From contig NZ_FOZJ01000001.1 of NCBI RefSeq assembly GCF_900114345.1, forward strand, positions 248,001 through 312,000: 64,000 bases of DNA, written 5' to 3'. How positions within the stretch are numbered: the stretch's first letter is position 1; every line of letters starts with the position of its first letter. The translations under genes were made by a program, and so were the position numbers. Below are positions 45,507 to 54,097 of this stretch, in pieces. This DNA comes from Microbacterium sp. cf046 (GTDB lineage Bacteria > Actinomycetota > Actinomycetes > Actinomycetales > Microbacteriaceae). The notes under the pieces are model-generated. The model made no database searches, was not told where the DNA came from, and saw only the letters and a list, made by a program, of their open reading frames with translations.

Positions 45507-46793
45507 ATGCCCGCCATCGTGATCGTCGGAGTCCAGTGGGGCGATGAGGGCAAGGGCAAGGCGACGGATCTGCTCGGTGAGCGCACCGACGTGGTGGTCA
45601 AGTTCAACGGCGGCAACAACGCCGGCCACACCGTGGTGATCGGCGACGAGAAGTACGCGCTGCACCTGCTGCCGTCCGGCATCCTCTCTCCCGGGGTCAC
45701 CCCGGTCATCGGCAACGGCGTCGTGGTGGATCTCGAGGTGCTCTTCGCCGAGCTCGAGGCGCTGAACGCCCGCGGGCTCGACACGAGCAGGCTCAAGATC
45801 AGCGCGAACGCCCACGTGATCACGCAGTACCACCGCACGCTCGACAAGGTCACCGAGCGGTTCCTCGGGAAGCGGATGATCGGCACGACCGGCCGGGGCA
45901 TCGGTCCGGCGTACGCGGACAAGATCAACCGAGTCGGCATCCGCCTGCAGGACCTGTTCGATGAGAACATCCTGCGGCAGAAGGTGGAAGGCGCCCTCGA
46001 CCAGAAGAACCACCTGCTCGTGAAGGTCTTCAATCGGCGCGCGATCACGGTGGATGAGATCGTCGAGGACCTGCTCTCGTACGCCGACCGGCTCCGCGGC
46101 ATGGTGTGCGACACGTCGCTGCTGCTCAATCAGGCGCTGGATGCCGGAGAGGTCGTGGTGTTCGAGGGCGGTCAGGCGACGATGCTCGACATCGACCACG
46201 GCACGTACCCCTTCGTGACCTCCTCCTCGGCGACCGCGGGCGGCGCGGCGACGGGTGCAGGAGTCGGGCCCAGCCGGCTCGACCGGATCGTGGGCATCGT
46301 GAAGGCGTACACGACGCGCGTGGGCTCAGGTCCGTTCCCGACCGAGCTGTTCGACGAGCAGGGCGAATGGCTGCGCTCGCGCGGATTCGAATTCGGCACG
46401 ACCACCGGTCGCCCGCGACGGGTCGGCTGGTACGACGCGCCGATCACGCGCTACGCGACCCGGATCAACGGGATCACCGACCTCGTGCTCACCAAGCTCG
46501 ACATCCTCACCGGACTCGACGAGATCCCGGTGTGCGTGGCATACGACGTCGAGGGCACGCGCTTCGACGAGGTGCCGGTGAACCAGTCCGACTTCCACCA
46601 CGCGACACCCATCCTGGAGTACTTCCCGGGGTGGGAGGAGGACATCTCCGACGCTCGCACCTTCGAGGAGCTGCCGCACGCGGCGCAGGACTACGTCCTG
46701 GCCCTCGAGGAGATGAGCGGCACCCGCATCTCGGTCATCGGGGTCGGGGCATCGCGCGATGCGGTCATCGTGCGCCACGATCTCGTCGACTGA
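45507..46793 (+). CDS. purA: Adenylosuccinate synthetase
   Basis: This 428-residue GTP-dependent enzyme joins IMP and aspartate in the first step from IMP to AMP. The GTP/active-site loop is [18 protein letters not shown]-binding segments [30 protein letters not shown] and [18 protein letters not shown] are all present. Length and motifs are normal. The ATG follows GAGGAG by 5 nt. It is followed with a 1-base stop-start overlap (TGATG) by the lactonase-like gene. Confidence 0.97.
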   Translation: MPAIVIVGVQWGDEGKGKATDLLGERTDVVVKFNGGNNAGHTVVIGDEKYALHLLPSGILSPGVTPVIGNGVVVDLEVLFAELEALNARGLDTSRLKISANAHVITQYHRTLDKVTERFLGKRMIGTTGRGIGPAYADKINRVGIRLQDLFDENILRQKVEGALDQKNHLLVKVFNRRAITVDEIVEDLLSYADRLRGMVCDTSLLLNQALDAGEVVVFEGGQATMLDIDHGTYPFVTSSSATAGGAATGAGVGPSRLDRIVGIVKAYTTRVGSGPFPTELFDEQGEWLRSRGFEFGTTTGRPRRVGWYDAPITRYATRINGITDLVLTKLDILTGLDEIPVCVAYDVEGTRFDEVPVNQSDFHHATPILEYFPGWEEDISDARTFEELPHAAQDYVLALEEMSGTRISVIGVGASRDAVIVRHDLVD

Positions 46794-48034
46794 TGCGGTT
46801 CTGGCTGGGCGGCTACACGGCCGACATGGAGGGTGCTGCGTCCGGCATCGGCACGCTCGTCGCCGGCTCCGCCGACGACGGGTCGGCGGCAGGGGCGCTG
46901 TCGTTCACCGGGACTGCAGCAGGCGCCGACTCGCCGTCGTGGATTGCGCAGCATCCGTCGCTCGAGGTCGTCTACGCCGCGCTCGAATCGGCGCAGACCG
47001 TCGCCGCCTTCGTCCGCACCGGAGAGGGGACGCTCGCACCGCTCGGCCGGCCGGTCGAGGCTGGCGTCGCCGTGTGCCACGTCGCCGTCGCACCCGACGG
47101 CGGTTCGCTGATCGCCTGTTGCTGGGGCGACGGGCGCGTCGTCCGCATCCCGCTCGGCGGCGCCGGCCAGCTGCACGAGCCGTCGCTCGGTGCGGCCGCG
47201 GCCGACCCGTTCGCGGGACCGGTCGATCCGTTCGCGGACGCCGTCTTCGAGGTCTCGGCCGGCCAGGACGCCGCTGTGGAGTCCGAGCTGGCTGCCGCTG
47301 CCCGTTCGCTCAGGTCCGCTGTCGGGGACGAGTTCGCGGCGTACGTTCCGGGCTACGACCTGGATGGTACGGAGGAGCCGACGGGCGGTGTGCTGCTGGG
47401 CGGCACGGGATCGGTCGACGACGTCGTCCTGCCGGATCGGGTCTCGCGCGCCCACGCGGCGCTCTTCCTCCCCGACGGGCGGATCGCGACCACCGATCTC
47501 GGCTTCGACCTCGTGCGCATCTGGCGGCCCGCCGCGGACGGGCTTCGCCTGGACCATGATGTGGTGCTGCCGCGCGGCACGGGCCCGAGGCACATGGTCC
47601 TGCATCCGAGCGGTCATCTGCATGTGGTGACCGAATACACGTGCGAGGTCTTCACCCTGGGTGCGGGAGCAGATGGCCGGTGGCGTCTGCTCGGCGGGAT
47701 CGCCGCATCCGCTCTCCGCGCGGACGATGACAGCGCGGCCGAACTCGCCCGCTCGCGCGACGGTGAATTCCTCTACGCCGGTCTGCGCGGCAGCAACACG
47801 ATCGCGACCCTCCGCGTCCGCGGCGCCGGGGAGCGGGTCGAGCAGGTCGGTCTGGCGGATGCCGGAGTGGACTGGCCGCGCCACCACGTGATCGTGCGCG
47901 ACACCGTGCTCGTCGCCGGCCAGCGCTCGGACGATGTGGTGTCTCTCACACTCGACGCGCGCACCGGCGTCCCCGGCCGCGTGCGCCATCGCACGGAGGC
48001 CCCGACTCCGACGTGCATCCTGCCCGTGCGCTGA
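46793..48034 (+). CDS. Lactonase family (YbhE/Pgl-like) beta-propeller protein
   Basis: The protein has 413 residues. The seven-bladed propeller signature starts [97 protein letters not shown] and WPRHHVIVRDTVLVAGQ follow as repeated blade motifs. Relatives include 6-phosphogluconolactonase YbhE and muconate lactonising enzymes. The central region (about 130-200) is longer than usual. The gene is translationally coupled to purA, although no metabolic link is obvious. Substrate unknown. Confidence 0.87.
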   Translation: MRFWLGGYTADMEGAASGIGTLVAGSADDGSAAGALSFTGTAAGADSPSWIAQHPSLEVVYAALESAQTVAAFVRTGEGTLAPLGRPVEAGVAVCHVAVAPDGGSLIACCWGDGRVVRIPLGGAGQLHEPSLGAAAADPFAGPVDPFADAVFEVSAGQDAAVESELAAAARSLRSAVGDEFAAYVPGYDLDGTEEPTGGVLLGGTGSVDDVVLPDRVSRAHAALFLPDGRIATTDLGFDLVRIWRPAADGLRLDHDVVLPRGTGPRHMVLHPSGHLHVVTEYTCEVFTLGAGADGRWRLLGGIAASALRADDDSAAELARSRDGEFLYAGLRGSNTIATLRVRGAGERVEQVGLADAGVDWPRHHVIVRDTVLVAGQRSDDVVSLTLDARTGVPGRVRHRTEAPTPTCILPVR

Positions 48035-48043
48035 CACGCGGCG

Positions 48044-48126
48044 CGCGAACCCACGCGCCGCGCGCGAACCCATGCCCTCCCACGCCCTGGAGCGCGTGGG
48101 TTCGCGGTGAGTGGGTGGGTTCGCGG
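48044..48126. terminator. Palindromic element between convergent genes
   Basis: CGCGAACCCACGCG (48044-48057) and CGCGTGGGTTCGCG (48093-48106) are a perfect 14-bp inverted repeat. Extra copies of the motif occur in both orientations, GCGCGAACCCAT near 48063 and TGGGTTCGCGG near 48117. The element lies between the lactonase and AI-2E genes and could terminate transcription from both directions. Confidence 0.6.
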
Positions 48127-48165
48127 TGAGGGTGGGGATCGGCGAAGGGATGCGGACGGGCGCGG

Positions 48166-49356
48166 CTAGGTCTTCGCGTCCTGCCTCGGAATGAAGACCT
48201 GCTTGATGATCAGCAGGATCGACGCCGTCACGGGCACCGCGACGAGGGCGCCGATCAGGCCGAGCAGAGTACCGCCGATCAGCGCGCCGATAACGACCAG
48301 CGAGCCGGGAATCGAGATCGCCTTCGACATGACCCGCGGGGTGATCACGTACGCCTCGATCTGGATGTAGATCAGGTAGCAGATGGCGAAGATGAGGGCC
48401 GACACCGGGCTCGTGAAGAGGGCGAGCACACTGGCGAAGATCCAGTACAGCACCGGACCGACCAGCGGGATGATCGTGATCGAGAAGGCGAGCACGCCCA
48501 TCAGCAGCGGATACGGCAGCCCGAGGATCAGGTGCAGAAGGAAGGCCACCACCGAGTTGAAGAACGCCAGGATCACCATTCCCATGAGGTAGCCGCCGAC
48601 CGACTCGGTGATCTGGTTGGTCATGTCCCGCACCTTCGGCCGGTTGCGCGCCGGTGCGAACTGCATCATCGATTCCTTGATCGCGGGAAGCGATGCGACG
48701 AAGTACAGCGTCAGCACGATCACGATCAGGCCACCCGAGACCGCGGCGGCGATGCCGGCGCCGATCTTGAGGAGTCCTCCCGAGATGGCGGCGATGTTCG
48801 CCGGATCCGTGATGAACGACTGGACCTCGTTGACCAGGGTGCTCAGGCCAGGACCGAAGATGCCCTCCAGCCACGCGTAGGTGTCGGATTTCTCGAAGTT
48901 GGCGATCGAGTCGGGGATGCCGGTGATGAACTCGCTGATCTGATCGATGAGCGTCGGCACCACGAGCCAGAGCAGGCCCACGCCGAGCACGCCGAGGATC
49001 AGGAAGACGATCGCGATCGCCCATGGACGCTTGACCTTGTGCCGCTCGAACCACCTCAGAACGGGGTCCAGGCCCAGCGACGCGAACATCGCGAGGGCGA
49101 TGTACACGATCACCGTCGCGATGTTGGTCAGCGCGATCCCGAGGAGCACGGCCACCAGGCCGCCCAGCGTGAGCAGCAGGCCGGCGGTGAACGGGCTGTC
49201 GAGGTGCGTCCAGAACGGCTTGCCCCCGCGATCGCTCGGGACGGTCGCGCCCTCGAGTGCTGCGCTGGCAGAAGCGGAGTCGACCGTCGCCGCGGCGTCG
49301 GTCCCGGCGGTGGGGCTGGCCGCGAGGGGCTCGGGCGAGGGGGTGCCATCGGTCAT
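48166..49356 (-). CDS. AI-2E family transporter (PerM-like)
   Basis: This 396-residue protein has about eight membrane segments. The family marks are LGVGLLWLVVPTLIDQISEF in the first half and AFSITIIPLVGPVLYWIFAS plus IQIEAYVITPRVMSKAISIP in the second. Family members export autoinducer-2 or act as Na+/H+ antiporters; the role here is not set by sequence. The N-terminus has an Ala/Ser-rich cytoplasmic tail of about 40 residues. ATG 49356 has TAGAGT 7 nt upstream. Confidence 0.9.
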   Translation of the reverse strand: MTDGTPSPEPLAASPTAGTDAAATVDSASASAALEGATVPSDRGGKPFWTHLDSPFTAGLLLTLGGLVAVLLGIALTNIATVIVYIALAMFASLGLDPVLRWFERHKVKRPWAIAIVFLILGVLGVGLLWLVVPTLIDQISEFITGIPDSIANFEKSDTYAWLEGIFGPGLSTLVNEVQSFITDPANIAAISGGLLKIGAGIAAAVSGGLIVIVLTLYFVASLPAIKESMMQFAPARNRPKVRDMTNQITESVGGYLMGMVILAFFNSVVAFLLHLILGLPYPLLMGVLAFSITIIPLVGPVLYWIFASVLALFTSPVSALIFAICYLIYIQIEAYVITPRVMSKAISIPGSLVVIGALIGGTLLGLIGALVAVPVTASILLIIKQVFIPRQDAKT

Positions 49357-49363
49357 GGCTCAC

Positions 49364-49369
49364 ACTCTA
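49364..49369 (-). promoter_or_regulatory. -10 box of the AI-2E family gene (leaderless)
   Basis: Minus-strand TAGAGT is 7 nt from the ATG at 49356. Confidence 0.5.
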
Positions 49370-49439
49370 GAGCCGAACCTCCTCCGGCACCCTCACCCCG
49401 GAGGGATGAATGCGCGGGCTCCTCCGCGCCGCCGCCCGG

Positions 49440-49445
49440 TATCGT
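49440..49445 (+). promoter_or_regulatory. -10 box of the chorismate mutase gene
   Basis: TATCGT lies 21 nt before the ATG, giving a leader of about 15 nt with GAGGAGG at 49454-49460. Confidence 0.45.
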
Positions 49446-49466
49446 CGGGGGACGAGGAGGTACTCC

Positions 49467-49790
49467 ATGACCGACCACACGTCTGAGCCGGGCGCCGCCG
49501 ACGCCGAGGCGCTCGACACGCTGCACCGACTGCGCGGAAGCATCGACAACATCGACGCCGCCCTCGTCTACCTCCTCGCGGAGCGCTTCCGTGCCACCAA
49601 GCAGGTCGGCAGGCTGAAGGCCGAGCACGGGATGCCGGCATCCGACCCGGCACGGGAAGAGCAGCAGCTGACCCGTCTGCGATCGCTCGCGATCGACGCC
49701 GAGTTGGATCCGGAATTCGCGCAGAAGTGGTTCACCTTCGTCGTGGCCGAAGTCATCCGCCACCACGTCGAAGCGGCCGAAGACCGCTGA
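49467..49790 (+). CDS. Chorismate mutase (AroQ class)
   Basis: This 107-residue all-helical enzyme converts chorismate to prephenate for phenylalanine and tyrosine synthesis. Active-site residues lie in LHRLRGSIDNIDAALVYLLA, ERFRATKQVGRLKAEHGMPA and DPAREEQQLTRL, which match the AroQ Arg/Lys pattern. The length fits a monofunctional chorismate mutase. A strong GAGGAGG site precedes ATG 49467. The next gene follows after 25 nt. No other aromatic-pathway gene is nearby. Confidence 0.9.
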   Translation: MTDHTSEPGAADAEALDTLHRLRGSIDNIDAALVYLLAERFRATKQVGRLKAEHGMPASDPAREEQQLTRLRSLAIDAELDPEFAQKWFTFVVAEVIRHHVEAAEDR

Positions 49791-49815
49791 CGCAACCAGA
49801 ACCGGGGGAGTATCG

Positions 49816-50904
49816 ATGGCCGACGATCTCACGATCGGAACACTGCTCGACTCGGAGAGCGCCGCATCGGCACGCATCCTCGCGAGCAAGCTGAACCGCC
49901 ACACCTTCTGGTGCGGGCAGAGCGGTTCGGGCAAGACCTACGCGCTCGGCGTCGCGCTCGAGCAGATCCTGCTGCACACCCGCCTGCCGCTGGTGATCCT
50001 CGACCCGAACTCGGACTTCGTCCGTCTCCCCGACATGCGCGAGGATGCCCCGGCGGCGGCCGCCGCCGAGCTCGCCTCACGCGACATCCGCGTGCGCCGC
50101 TCCACGGCGGGCGAGGGCGAGCCGCTGCGAGCGCGGTTCCTGTCGCTGCCGCTGCGCTCGCGCGCGGCGATCCTGCAGATCGATCCGCTCCTGGATGCCG
50201 ACGACTACAACACGATGCTGCGCATGGAGACGGACATCCATCTGCTGCCCGATCACGATCTGGTCGCCTTCATCCGCTCCCACCCCGATCGCGTGCGTCA
50301 CAAGCTCGCGATGCGGCTGGAGAACCTCGGTGTGGCGCAGTGGAAGCTGTGGGCCTGGGGGCAGCGCAGCGTCACCGATGACATCGACGACATGCCGGAT
50401 GCGACCGTGGTCGACCTCGGCGGATTCGCCACCCCGCCCGAGTCGCGGGCGGCCGCGCTCGCCGTGCTCGATCACCTGTGGGAGAACCGCGAGCAGCGGA
50501 TCGGCCGGCTCATCGTGATCGACGAGGCCCACAACCTGTGCACCCCCGATCCGGTGACGCCGGTGGAGAAGCTGCTCACCGAGCGGATCGTGCAGATCGC
50601 GGCAGAGGGGCGCAAGTACGGGCTCTGGCTCCTGCTGTCCACGCAGCGCCCCTCGAAGGTGCATCAGAACGCGCTGTCGCAGTGCGACAACCTCGCGCTC
50701 ATGCGCATGAGCTCGCCACGCGACCTCGCCGAGATCGCGGAGGTGTTCGGGTACGCACCCGAGTCGCTCCTCGAGCGGTCGCCGGGCTTCGCGCAGGGCC
50801 AGGCCCTGTTCGCCGGCGGCTTCGTGGACCAGCCGAGTCTCGTGCAGATGGGCGCGCGCCTGACCCGCGAGGGCGGCACCGATGTGAAGGTGCCGCTGCG
50901 CTGA
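49816..50904 (+). CDS. HerA/VirB4-like P-loop ATPase
   Basis: The protein has 362 residues. Walker A is GQSGSGKT (residues 34-41) and Walker B is IGRLIVIDEAHNL. A later QRPSKVHQNALSQCDNLALM and RMSSPRDLAEIAEVFG belong to the FtsK-HerA superfamily, with an arginine-finger-type region. It lacks the HerA N-terminal HAS-barrel domain and no NurA gene is adjacent, so it is not a standard HerA. Similar orphan DUF87 ATPases often have unknown function. It is probably cytoplasmic. It follows the chorismate mutase gene closely. Confidence 0.82.
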   Translation: MADDLTIGTLLDSESAASARILASKLNRHTFWCGQSGSGKTYALGVALEQILLHTRLPLVILDPNSDFVRLPDMREDAPAAAAAELASRDIRVRRSTAGEGEPLRARFLSLPLRSRAAILQIDPLLDADDYNTMLRMETDIHLLPDHDLVAFIRSHPDRVRHKLAMRLENLGVAQWKLWAWGQRSVTDDIDDMPDATVVDLGGFATPPESRAAALAVLDHLWENREQRIGRLIVIDEAHNLCTPDPVTPVEKLLTERIVQIAAEGRKYGLWLLLSTQRPSKVHQNALSQCDNLALMRMSSPRDLAEIAEVFGYAPESLLERSPGFAQGQALFAGGFVDQPSLVQMGARLTREGGTDVKVPLR

Positions 50905-50933
50905 GCCGGGCGCCGCCCGAGCCGCGATGCGGG

Positions 50934-51629
50934 TCAGGGGACCGCTCGTCGCAGGGTGAGGAACGCGGTTCCGGCCAGGACCGCGGTCAGCAGCACGCCC
51001 CACAGGGTGAGGCCGACCGTGCCCTGCTCGCCGAACCAGGCGAACACCTGCGCCCAGGCATCCAGTCGTCCCACCAGCCACATCGCCCCGACCAGGAGCG
51101 CACCGAGACCGACGAGGACCAGGGTGATCGCGATCGTGCCCCAGCGCTTGTAGATCGTCGCCGCCCAGAACCCCACCACGAACATGAGCATCGCGATCGC
51201 GAAGTAGGCGAGCAAGGCCGCCCACCATCCGGGTGCCCACATCCAGTCGACGCGGAAGAAGTACCCGTTCATCCCGTAGCCGTTCGTGGCGGTCTCGACG
51301 AAGCCGCCCAGCAGGAACACGGTTGCCAGGATCGCGGCGGTGATCGCCGCCGTGAGCAGCGTGCCGAGATAGAACTCGCGCCGGGTGATGCTCATCGCCT
51401 GGGAGAAGGGGAATGAGAAGGTCAGGGCCTGGATGCCGACCACCAGGAAGTACCAGAGCGGTGCCTGCGAGCCTCCGTTGTAGAACGGGCCCGCAAGCCC
51501 GTTGCCGGAGAGCATCGCGTAGACGCCGAGCGTGAGCACCCACGCGCCCACGAGGATGAGCAGCGGGATCCAGATGTAGGTCATCTTGTTCACCAGCTGC
51601 AGCCGGACGACGTTCACGGTGCGATTCAT
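50934..51629 (-). CDS. ABC transporter permease
   Basis: This 231-residue membrane protein has about six transmembrane segments (around 18-40, 60-80, 95-120, 135-165, 170-195, 205-225). It lacks a conserved EAA loop and resembles the small permeases that pair with YtrB-type ATPases. It overlaps the ATPase gene by 4 nt (start 51629, ATPase stop 51626). Function could be export of drugs, lipids or peptides; the substrate is unknown. Confidence 0.87.
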   Translation of the reverse strand: MNRTVNVVRLQLVNKMTYIWIPLLILVGAWVLTLGVYAMLSGNGLAGPFYNGGSQAPLWYFLVVGIQALTFSFPFSQAMSITRREFYLGTLLTAAITAAILATVFLLGGFVETATNGYGMNGYFFRVDWMWAPGWWAALLAYFAIAMLMFVVGFWAATIYKRWGTIAITLVLVGLGALLVGAMWLVGRLDAWAQVFAWFGEQGTVGLTLWGVLLTAVLAGTAFLTLRRAVP

Positions 51630-52540
51630 CGGGCCACCTCCTCGATCGGGGTGGATGCTTGGTCTGCGCCGGCGGTGTGCTGCGTGAGCCGGACGATCAG
51701 CTGCTGCAGCGACACGGGTGCGGCCTCGAGGCCGAGGGAGCCGAGACGCTCCCGGTCGGCGGCATCCAGGGATCCGAGCATCGTGACCGAGCTCACCCTG
51801 CCCAGGTGCTCCCGGTGGATCACCTCGCGGTCGCCGATGAAGCGGTCGACCGCATCCGCGTCGCCGACGATGGTCGACGCGCGGTCGCGCACGGCATCCG
51901 TCGTCTCGTCCATGATGATGCGCCCGCGGTCGATCACGAGCACCCGCTCGATCAGGTTCGAGACCTCGTCGATCAGGTGCGACGAGAGGATCACCGTGCG
52001 CGGGTGCTCGCTGTAGTCCTCGAGCAGCCGGTCGTAGAAGATCTGCCGGGCGACTGCGTCGAGGCCGAGGTACGGCTCGTCGAAGAACGTGATCTCGGCG
52101 CGTGACGCGAGCCCGATGATCACACCGACCGCCGAGAGCTGGCCGCGGGAGAGCTTCTTGATTCGGCGGTCCACAGGCAGCTGGAAGTCCGTGATCAGGC
52201 GCTGCGCGAACGCTTCGTCCCAGTCTGGGAAGAAGAGGCGCGCCGAACGGAACGCGTGCAGCGGCTTCGCGTCGTCGGGGTACTTCTGGCTCTCGCGGAC
52301 GAAGCACATGCGCGAGAGCACGCGGGCGTTCTCGTACGGCTTCTCGCCGAAGATGCGGACACTGCCGCTCGTGGCGAAGTTCTGCGCCGTCAGGATCGAC
52401 ATGACCGTGGTCTTGCCGGCGCCGTTGCGGCCGAGCAGGCCATAGATCGTGTCCTTCTCGATCGTGAACGACACGTCATCGACCGCGACGACGTCGCGAT
52501 AGCGCTTCGTGAGGCTGCTCACCTCGATGACATCGGTCAT
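51626..52540 (-). CDS. ABC transporter ATP-binding protein
   Basis: This 304-residue protein has Walker A GLLGRNGAGKTT, signature LSRGQLSAVGVIIGLA and Walker B ITFFDEPYLGLD. The H-loop is SSHLIDE. It is of the YtrB/CcmA-like type, with an extra C-terminal domain of about 85 residues (220-304). It forms an exporter with the adjacent permease. It overlaps both neighbours by 4 nt, so the operon order is regulator, ATPase, permease. Confidence 0.93.
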   Translation of the reverse strand: MTDVIEVSSLTKRYRDVVAVDDVSFTIEKDTIYGLLGRNGAGKTTVMSILTAQNFATSGSVRIFGEKPYENARVLSRMCFVRESQKYPDDAKPLHAFRSARLFFPDWDEAFAQRLITDFQLPVDRRIKKLSRGQLSAVGVIIGLASRAEITFFDEPYLGLDAVARQIFYDRLLEDYSEHPRTVILSSHLIDEVSNLIERVLVIDRGRIIMDETTDAVRDRASTIVGDADAVDRFIGDREVIHREHLGRVSSVTMLGSLDAADRERLGSLGLEAAPVSLQQLIVRLTQHTAGADQASTPIEEVAR

Positions 52541-52935
52541 CGGGATGCTCCTTCCGTGGTGGAGGACCCGCTTGCACGAGTGCTCGCATGGTCGAGGATC
52601 AGGCGGCTGAGGTCGTCGGCCCCGAGGCCGAGCTTGCGGGCTTCGGCGAGCAGCGGCTCGACGAAGCGATCGGCGAATGCGGTGCGGCGCTCGGTGAGCA
52701 GGAGCTCGCGCGCACCCGGCGCGACGAACATGCCGATGCCGCGGCGCTTGTAGAGCACGCCCTTTTCGACGAGCATGTTCACTCCCTTGGCAGCGGTGGC
52801 GGGGTTGATGCGGAAGAACGCGGCGAGCTCATTCGTGGACGGCGCCTGACCCTCCTCGGGCAGGCTGCCGTCGATGATCGAGTCCTCGACGCCCTCGGCG
52901 ATCTGGAGGAAGAGGGCTCTGCCTTCTTCGATCAC
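52537..52935 (-). CDS. GntR-family regulator, YtrA subfamily
   Basis: This 132-residue protein is short, as the YtrA type is. The winged HTH is LFLQIAEGVEDSIIDGSLPE then APSTNELAAFFRINPATAAK and GVNMLVEKGVLYKRRGIGMF. A short helical C-terminus (about 75-130) replaces the effector domain. It starts at GTG 52935 with GGAGG 5 nt upstream. It is the first gene of the operon, and a strong dyad lies just upstream, so it probably represses its own ABC exporter operon in response to a cell-envelope signal. The signal is unknown. Confidence 0.93.
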   Translation of the reverse strand: MIEEGRALFLQIAEGVEDSIIDGSLPEEGQAPSTNELAAFFRINPATAAKGVNMLVEKGVLYKRRGIGMFVAPGARELLLTERRTAFADRFVEPLLAEARKLGLGADDLSRLILDHASTRASGSSTTEGASR

Positions 52936-52945
52936 GTCATCCTCC

Positions 52946-52985
52946 GCTTGTGTGGTTAGTTACTTGACCAACTAACCATACAAGC
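52946..52985. promoter_or_regulatory. Operator of the GntR-ABC operon
   Basis: GCTTGTGTGGTTAGTT (52946-52961) and AACTAACCATACAAGC (52970-52985) form a 16-bp inverted repeat with one mismatch and an 8-nt spacer. It lies 11 nt upstream of the GTG start at 52935, over the promoter. Confidence 0.7.
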
Positions 52986-52994
52986 GAACGTGCG

Positions 52995-53570
52995 TCAAGC
53001 CCGCAGACCCACTGCGCGCCGGCGGAGATCCTCGGCGACCGTGTCGAACGAGCGGATGCTGCGCTCTGCGCGCGCGATCGCCACGGCCCCTTCGCTGGCG
53101 GCGATCAACAGTGCCGCGAAGGCCCCGGCATCCGTCGCCTCCGCACCACCCGCCCGGAACAGCTCCGCGAGTCGCGATCGCCACGCGGTGAACACCGCTC
53201 CGGCGGTCTCGAGCAGGCCCGACGTCGGAGCGGCCACCGTGACGGCGAGCACCGAGCAGCCGGCGCGCATGTCGGTCGCCACGAGCAGTGCGCGCCACAT
53301 CTGCAGGAACGCGACGGTGACGGCCGCCGGTTCTTCGCCCTCGAGCGAGTCCAGCAGTGCGATCGCTCGGCCGCCGGCCACTTCGACTGCCGCGGCGATG
53401 AGCTGATCCTTGCCATCGGGGAAATGGTGGTAGATCGAACCGCGCGGCGCCCCCGATGTCTCCAGCACCGACGAGAAGGACGTCGCCTGGTACCCGTGGG
53501 TGGCGAGCAGGCGCACGGCCGCCTCGATCATCGCGACGCGCGGGTGAGGGGTCGTGCTCGGGCTCGGCAT
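52995..53570 (-). CDS. TetR-family transcriptional regulator
   Basis: The protein has 191 residues. The N-terminal HTH is MIEAAVRLLATHGYQATSFS then SVLETSGAPRGSIYHHFPDG (about 14-52). The C-terminal ligand domain is variable. It resembles the AcrR/YxaF-type repressors. A 22-bp near-perfect dyad lies between this gene and the tautomerase-like gene, so it probably regulates that gene. The ligand is unknown. It starts at ATG 53570. Confidence 0.92.
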   Translation of the reverse strand: MPSPSTTPHPRVAMIEAAVRLLATHGYQATSFSSVLETSGAPRGSIYHHFPDGKDQLIAAAVEVAGGRAIALLDSLEGEEPAAVTVAFLQMWRALLVATDMRAGCSVLAVTVAAPTSGLLETAGAVFTAWRSRLAELFRAGGAEATDAGAFAALLIAASEGAVAIARAERSIRSFDTVAEDLRRRAVGLRA

Positions 53571-53593
53571 GCGTCATTCTCCCCCGAAGACTT

Positions 53594-53615
53594 GACTATG
53601 ACGATCATCATAGTC
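53594..53615. promoter_or_regulatory. TetR operator dyad
   Basis: GACTATGA (53594-53601) and TCATAGTC (53608-53615) are perfect arms with GATC in the centre (20 of 22 positions symmetric). A TTGACT -35-like sequence overlaps the left arm. It lies in the divergent gap between the TetR and tautomerase-like genes. Confidence 0.7.
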
Positions 53616-53663
53616 GATGATGCCGGAGGGCCGCGAAGCGCGCGGCCATTGAAGGGGATCATC

Positions 53664-54095
53664 ATGCCCATGATCGACATCTACGCCACCACCGGCAGAT
53701 TCGCCGACCCGCACGCCCTTGCACAGGACGCGGCGGCCACGGTGATGCGGATCGAGGCGGTGCCGGCCATCCCCATGTTCCGGCGCAACACGGCGGCCTT
53801 CGTGCACGAGCTCGGGGCGGGTGCGCTCTCGAACGCGGACGGCGAGACCGACTACGTGCGCGTGCAGGTGCAGACCAACGCCGGAGCGCTGGACCGGGAC
53901 AAGCAGCTCGCAGTCGTCGCGGAGCTGACCGCGCTCGTGGCCGCCGCGGCCGGCGACGGGACTCTGGCCGAGCGCACCTGGGTGACCCTGGTCGAGGCCG
54001 TCCCGGGCGGCTGGGGGCTCTGGGGCCACGCGCACACGAACGACGAACTCGTGGCCGCGGCGCGCGCCGAGATCGCGAGTCTGAACGGCGGCTGA
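53664..54095 (+). CDS. Tautomerase-like protein
   Basis: This 143-residue protein begins MPMIDIYATTGRF. The Pro at position 2, after Met removal, would be the catalytic base of the tautomerase superfamily. The later LVEAVPGGWGLWGHAHTNDE has the family's C-terminal strand. The start at 53664 is chosen because it exposes Pro1, and AAGGGGA at 53652-53658 is a ribosome-binding site; ATG 53670 would remove it. It is divergent from a TetR gene and its operator. Possible roles are isomerisation of small ketoacids or degradation products. Enzyme activity is unproven. Confidence 0.75.
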   Translation: MPMIDIYATTGRFADPHALAQDAAATVMRIEAVPAIPMFRRNTAAFVHELGAGALSNADGETDYVRVQVQTNAGALDRDKQLAVVAELTALVAAAAGDGTLAERTWVTLVEAVPGGWGLWGHAHTNDELVAAARAEIASLNGG

Positions 54096-54097
54096 GG

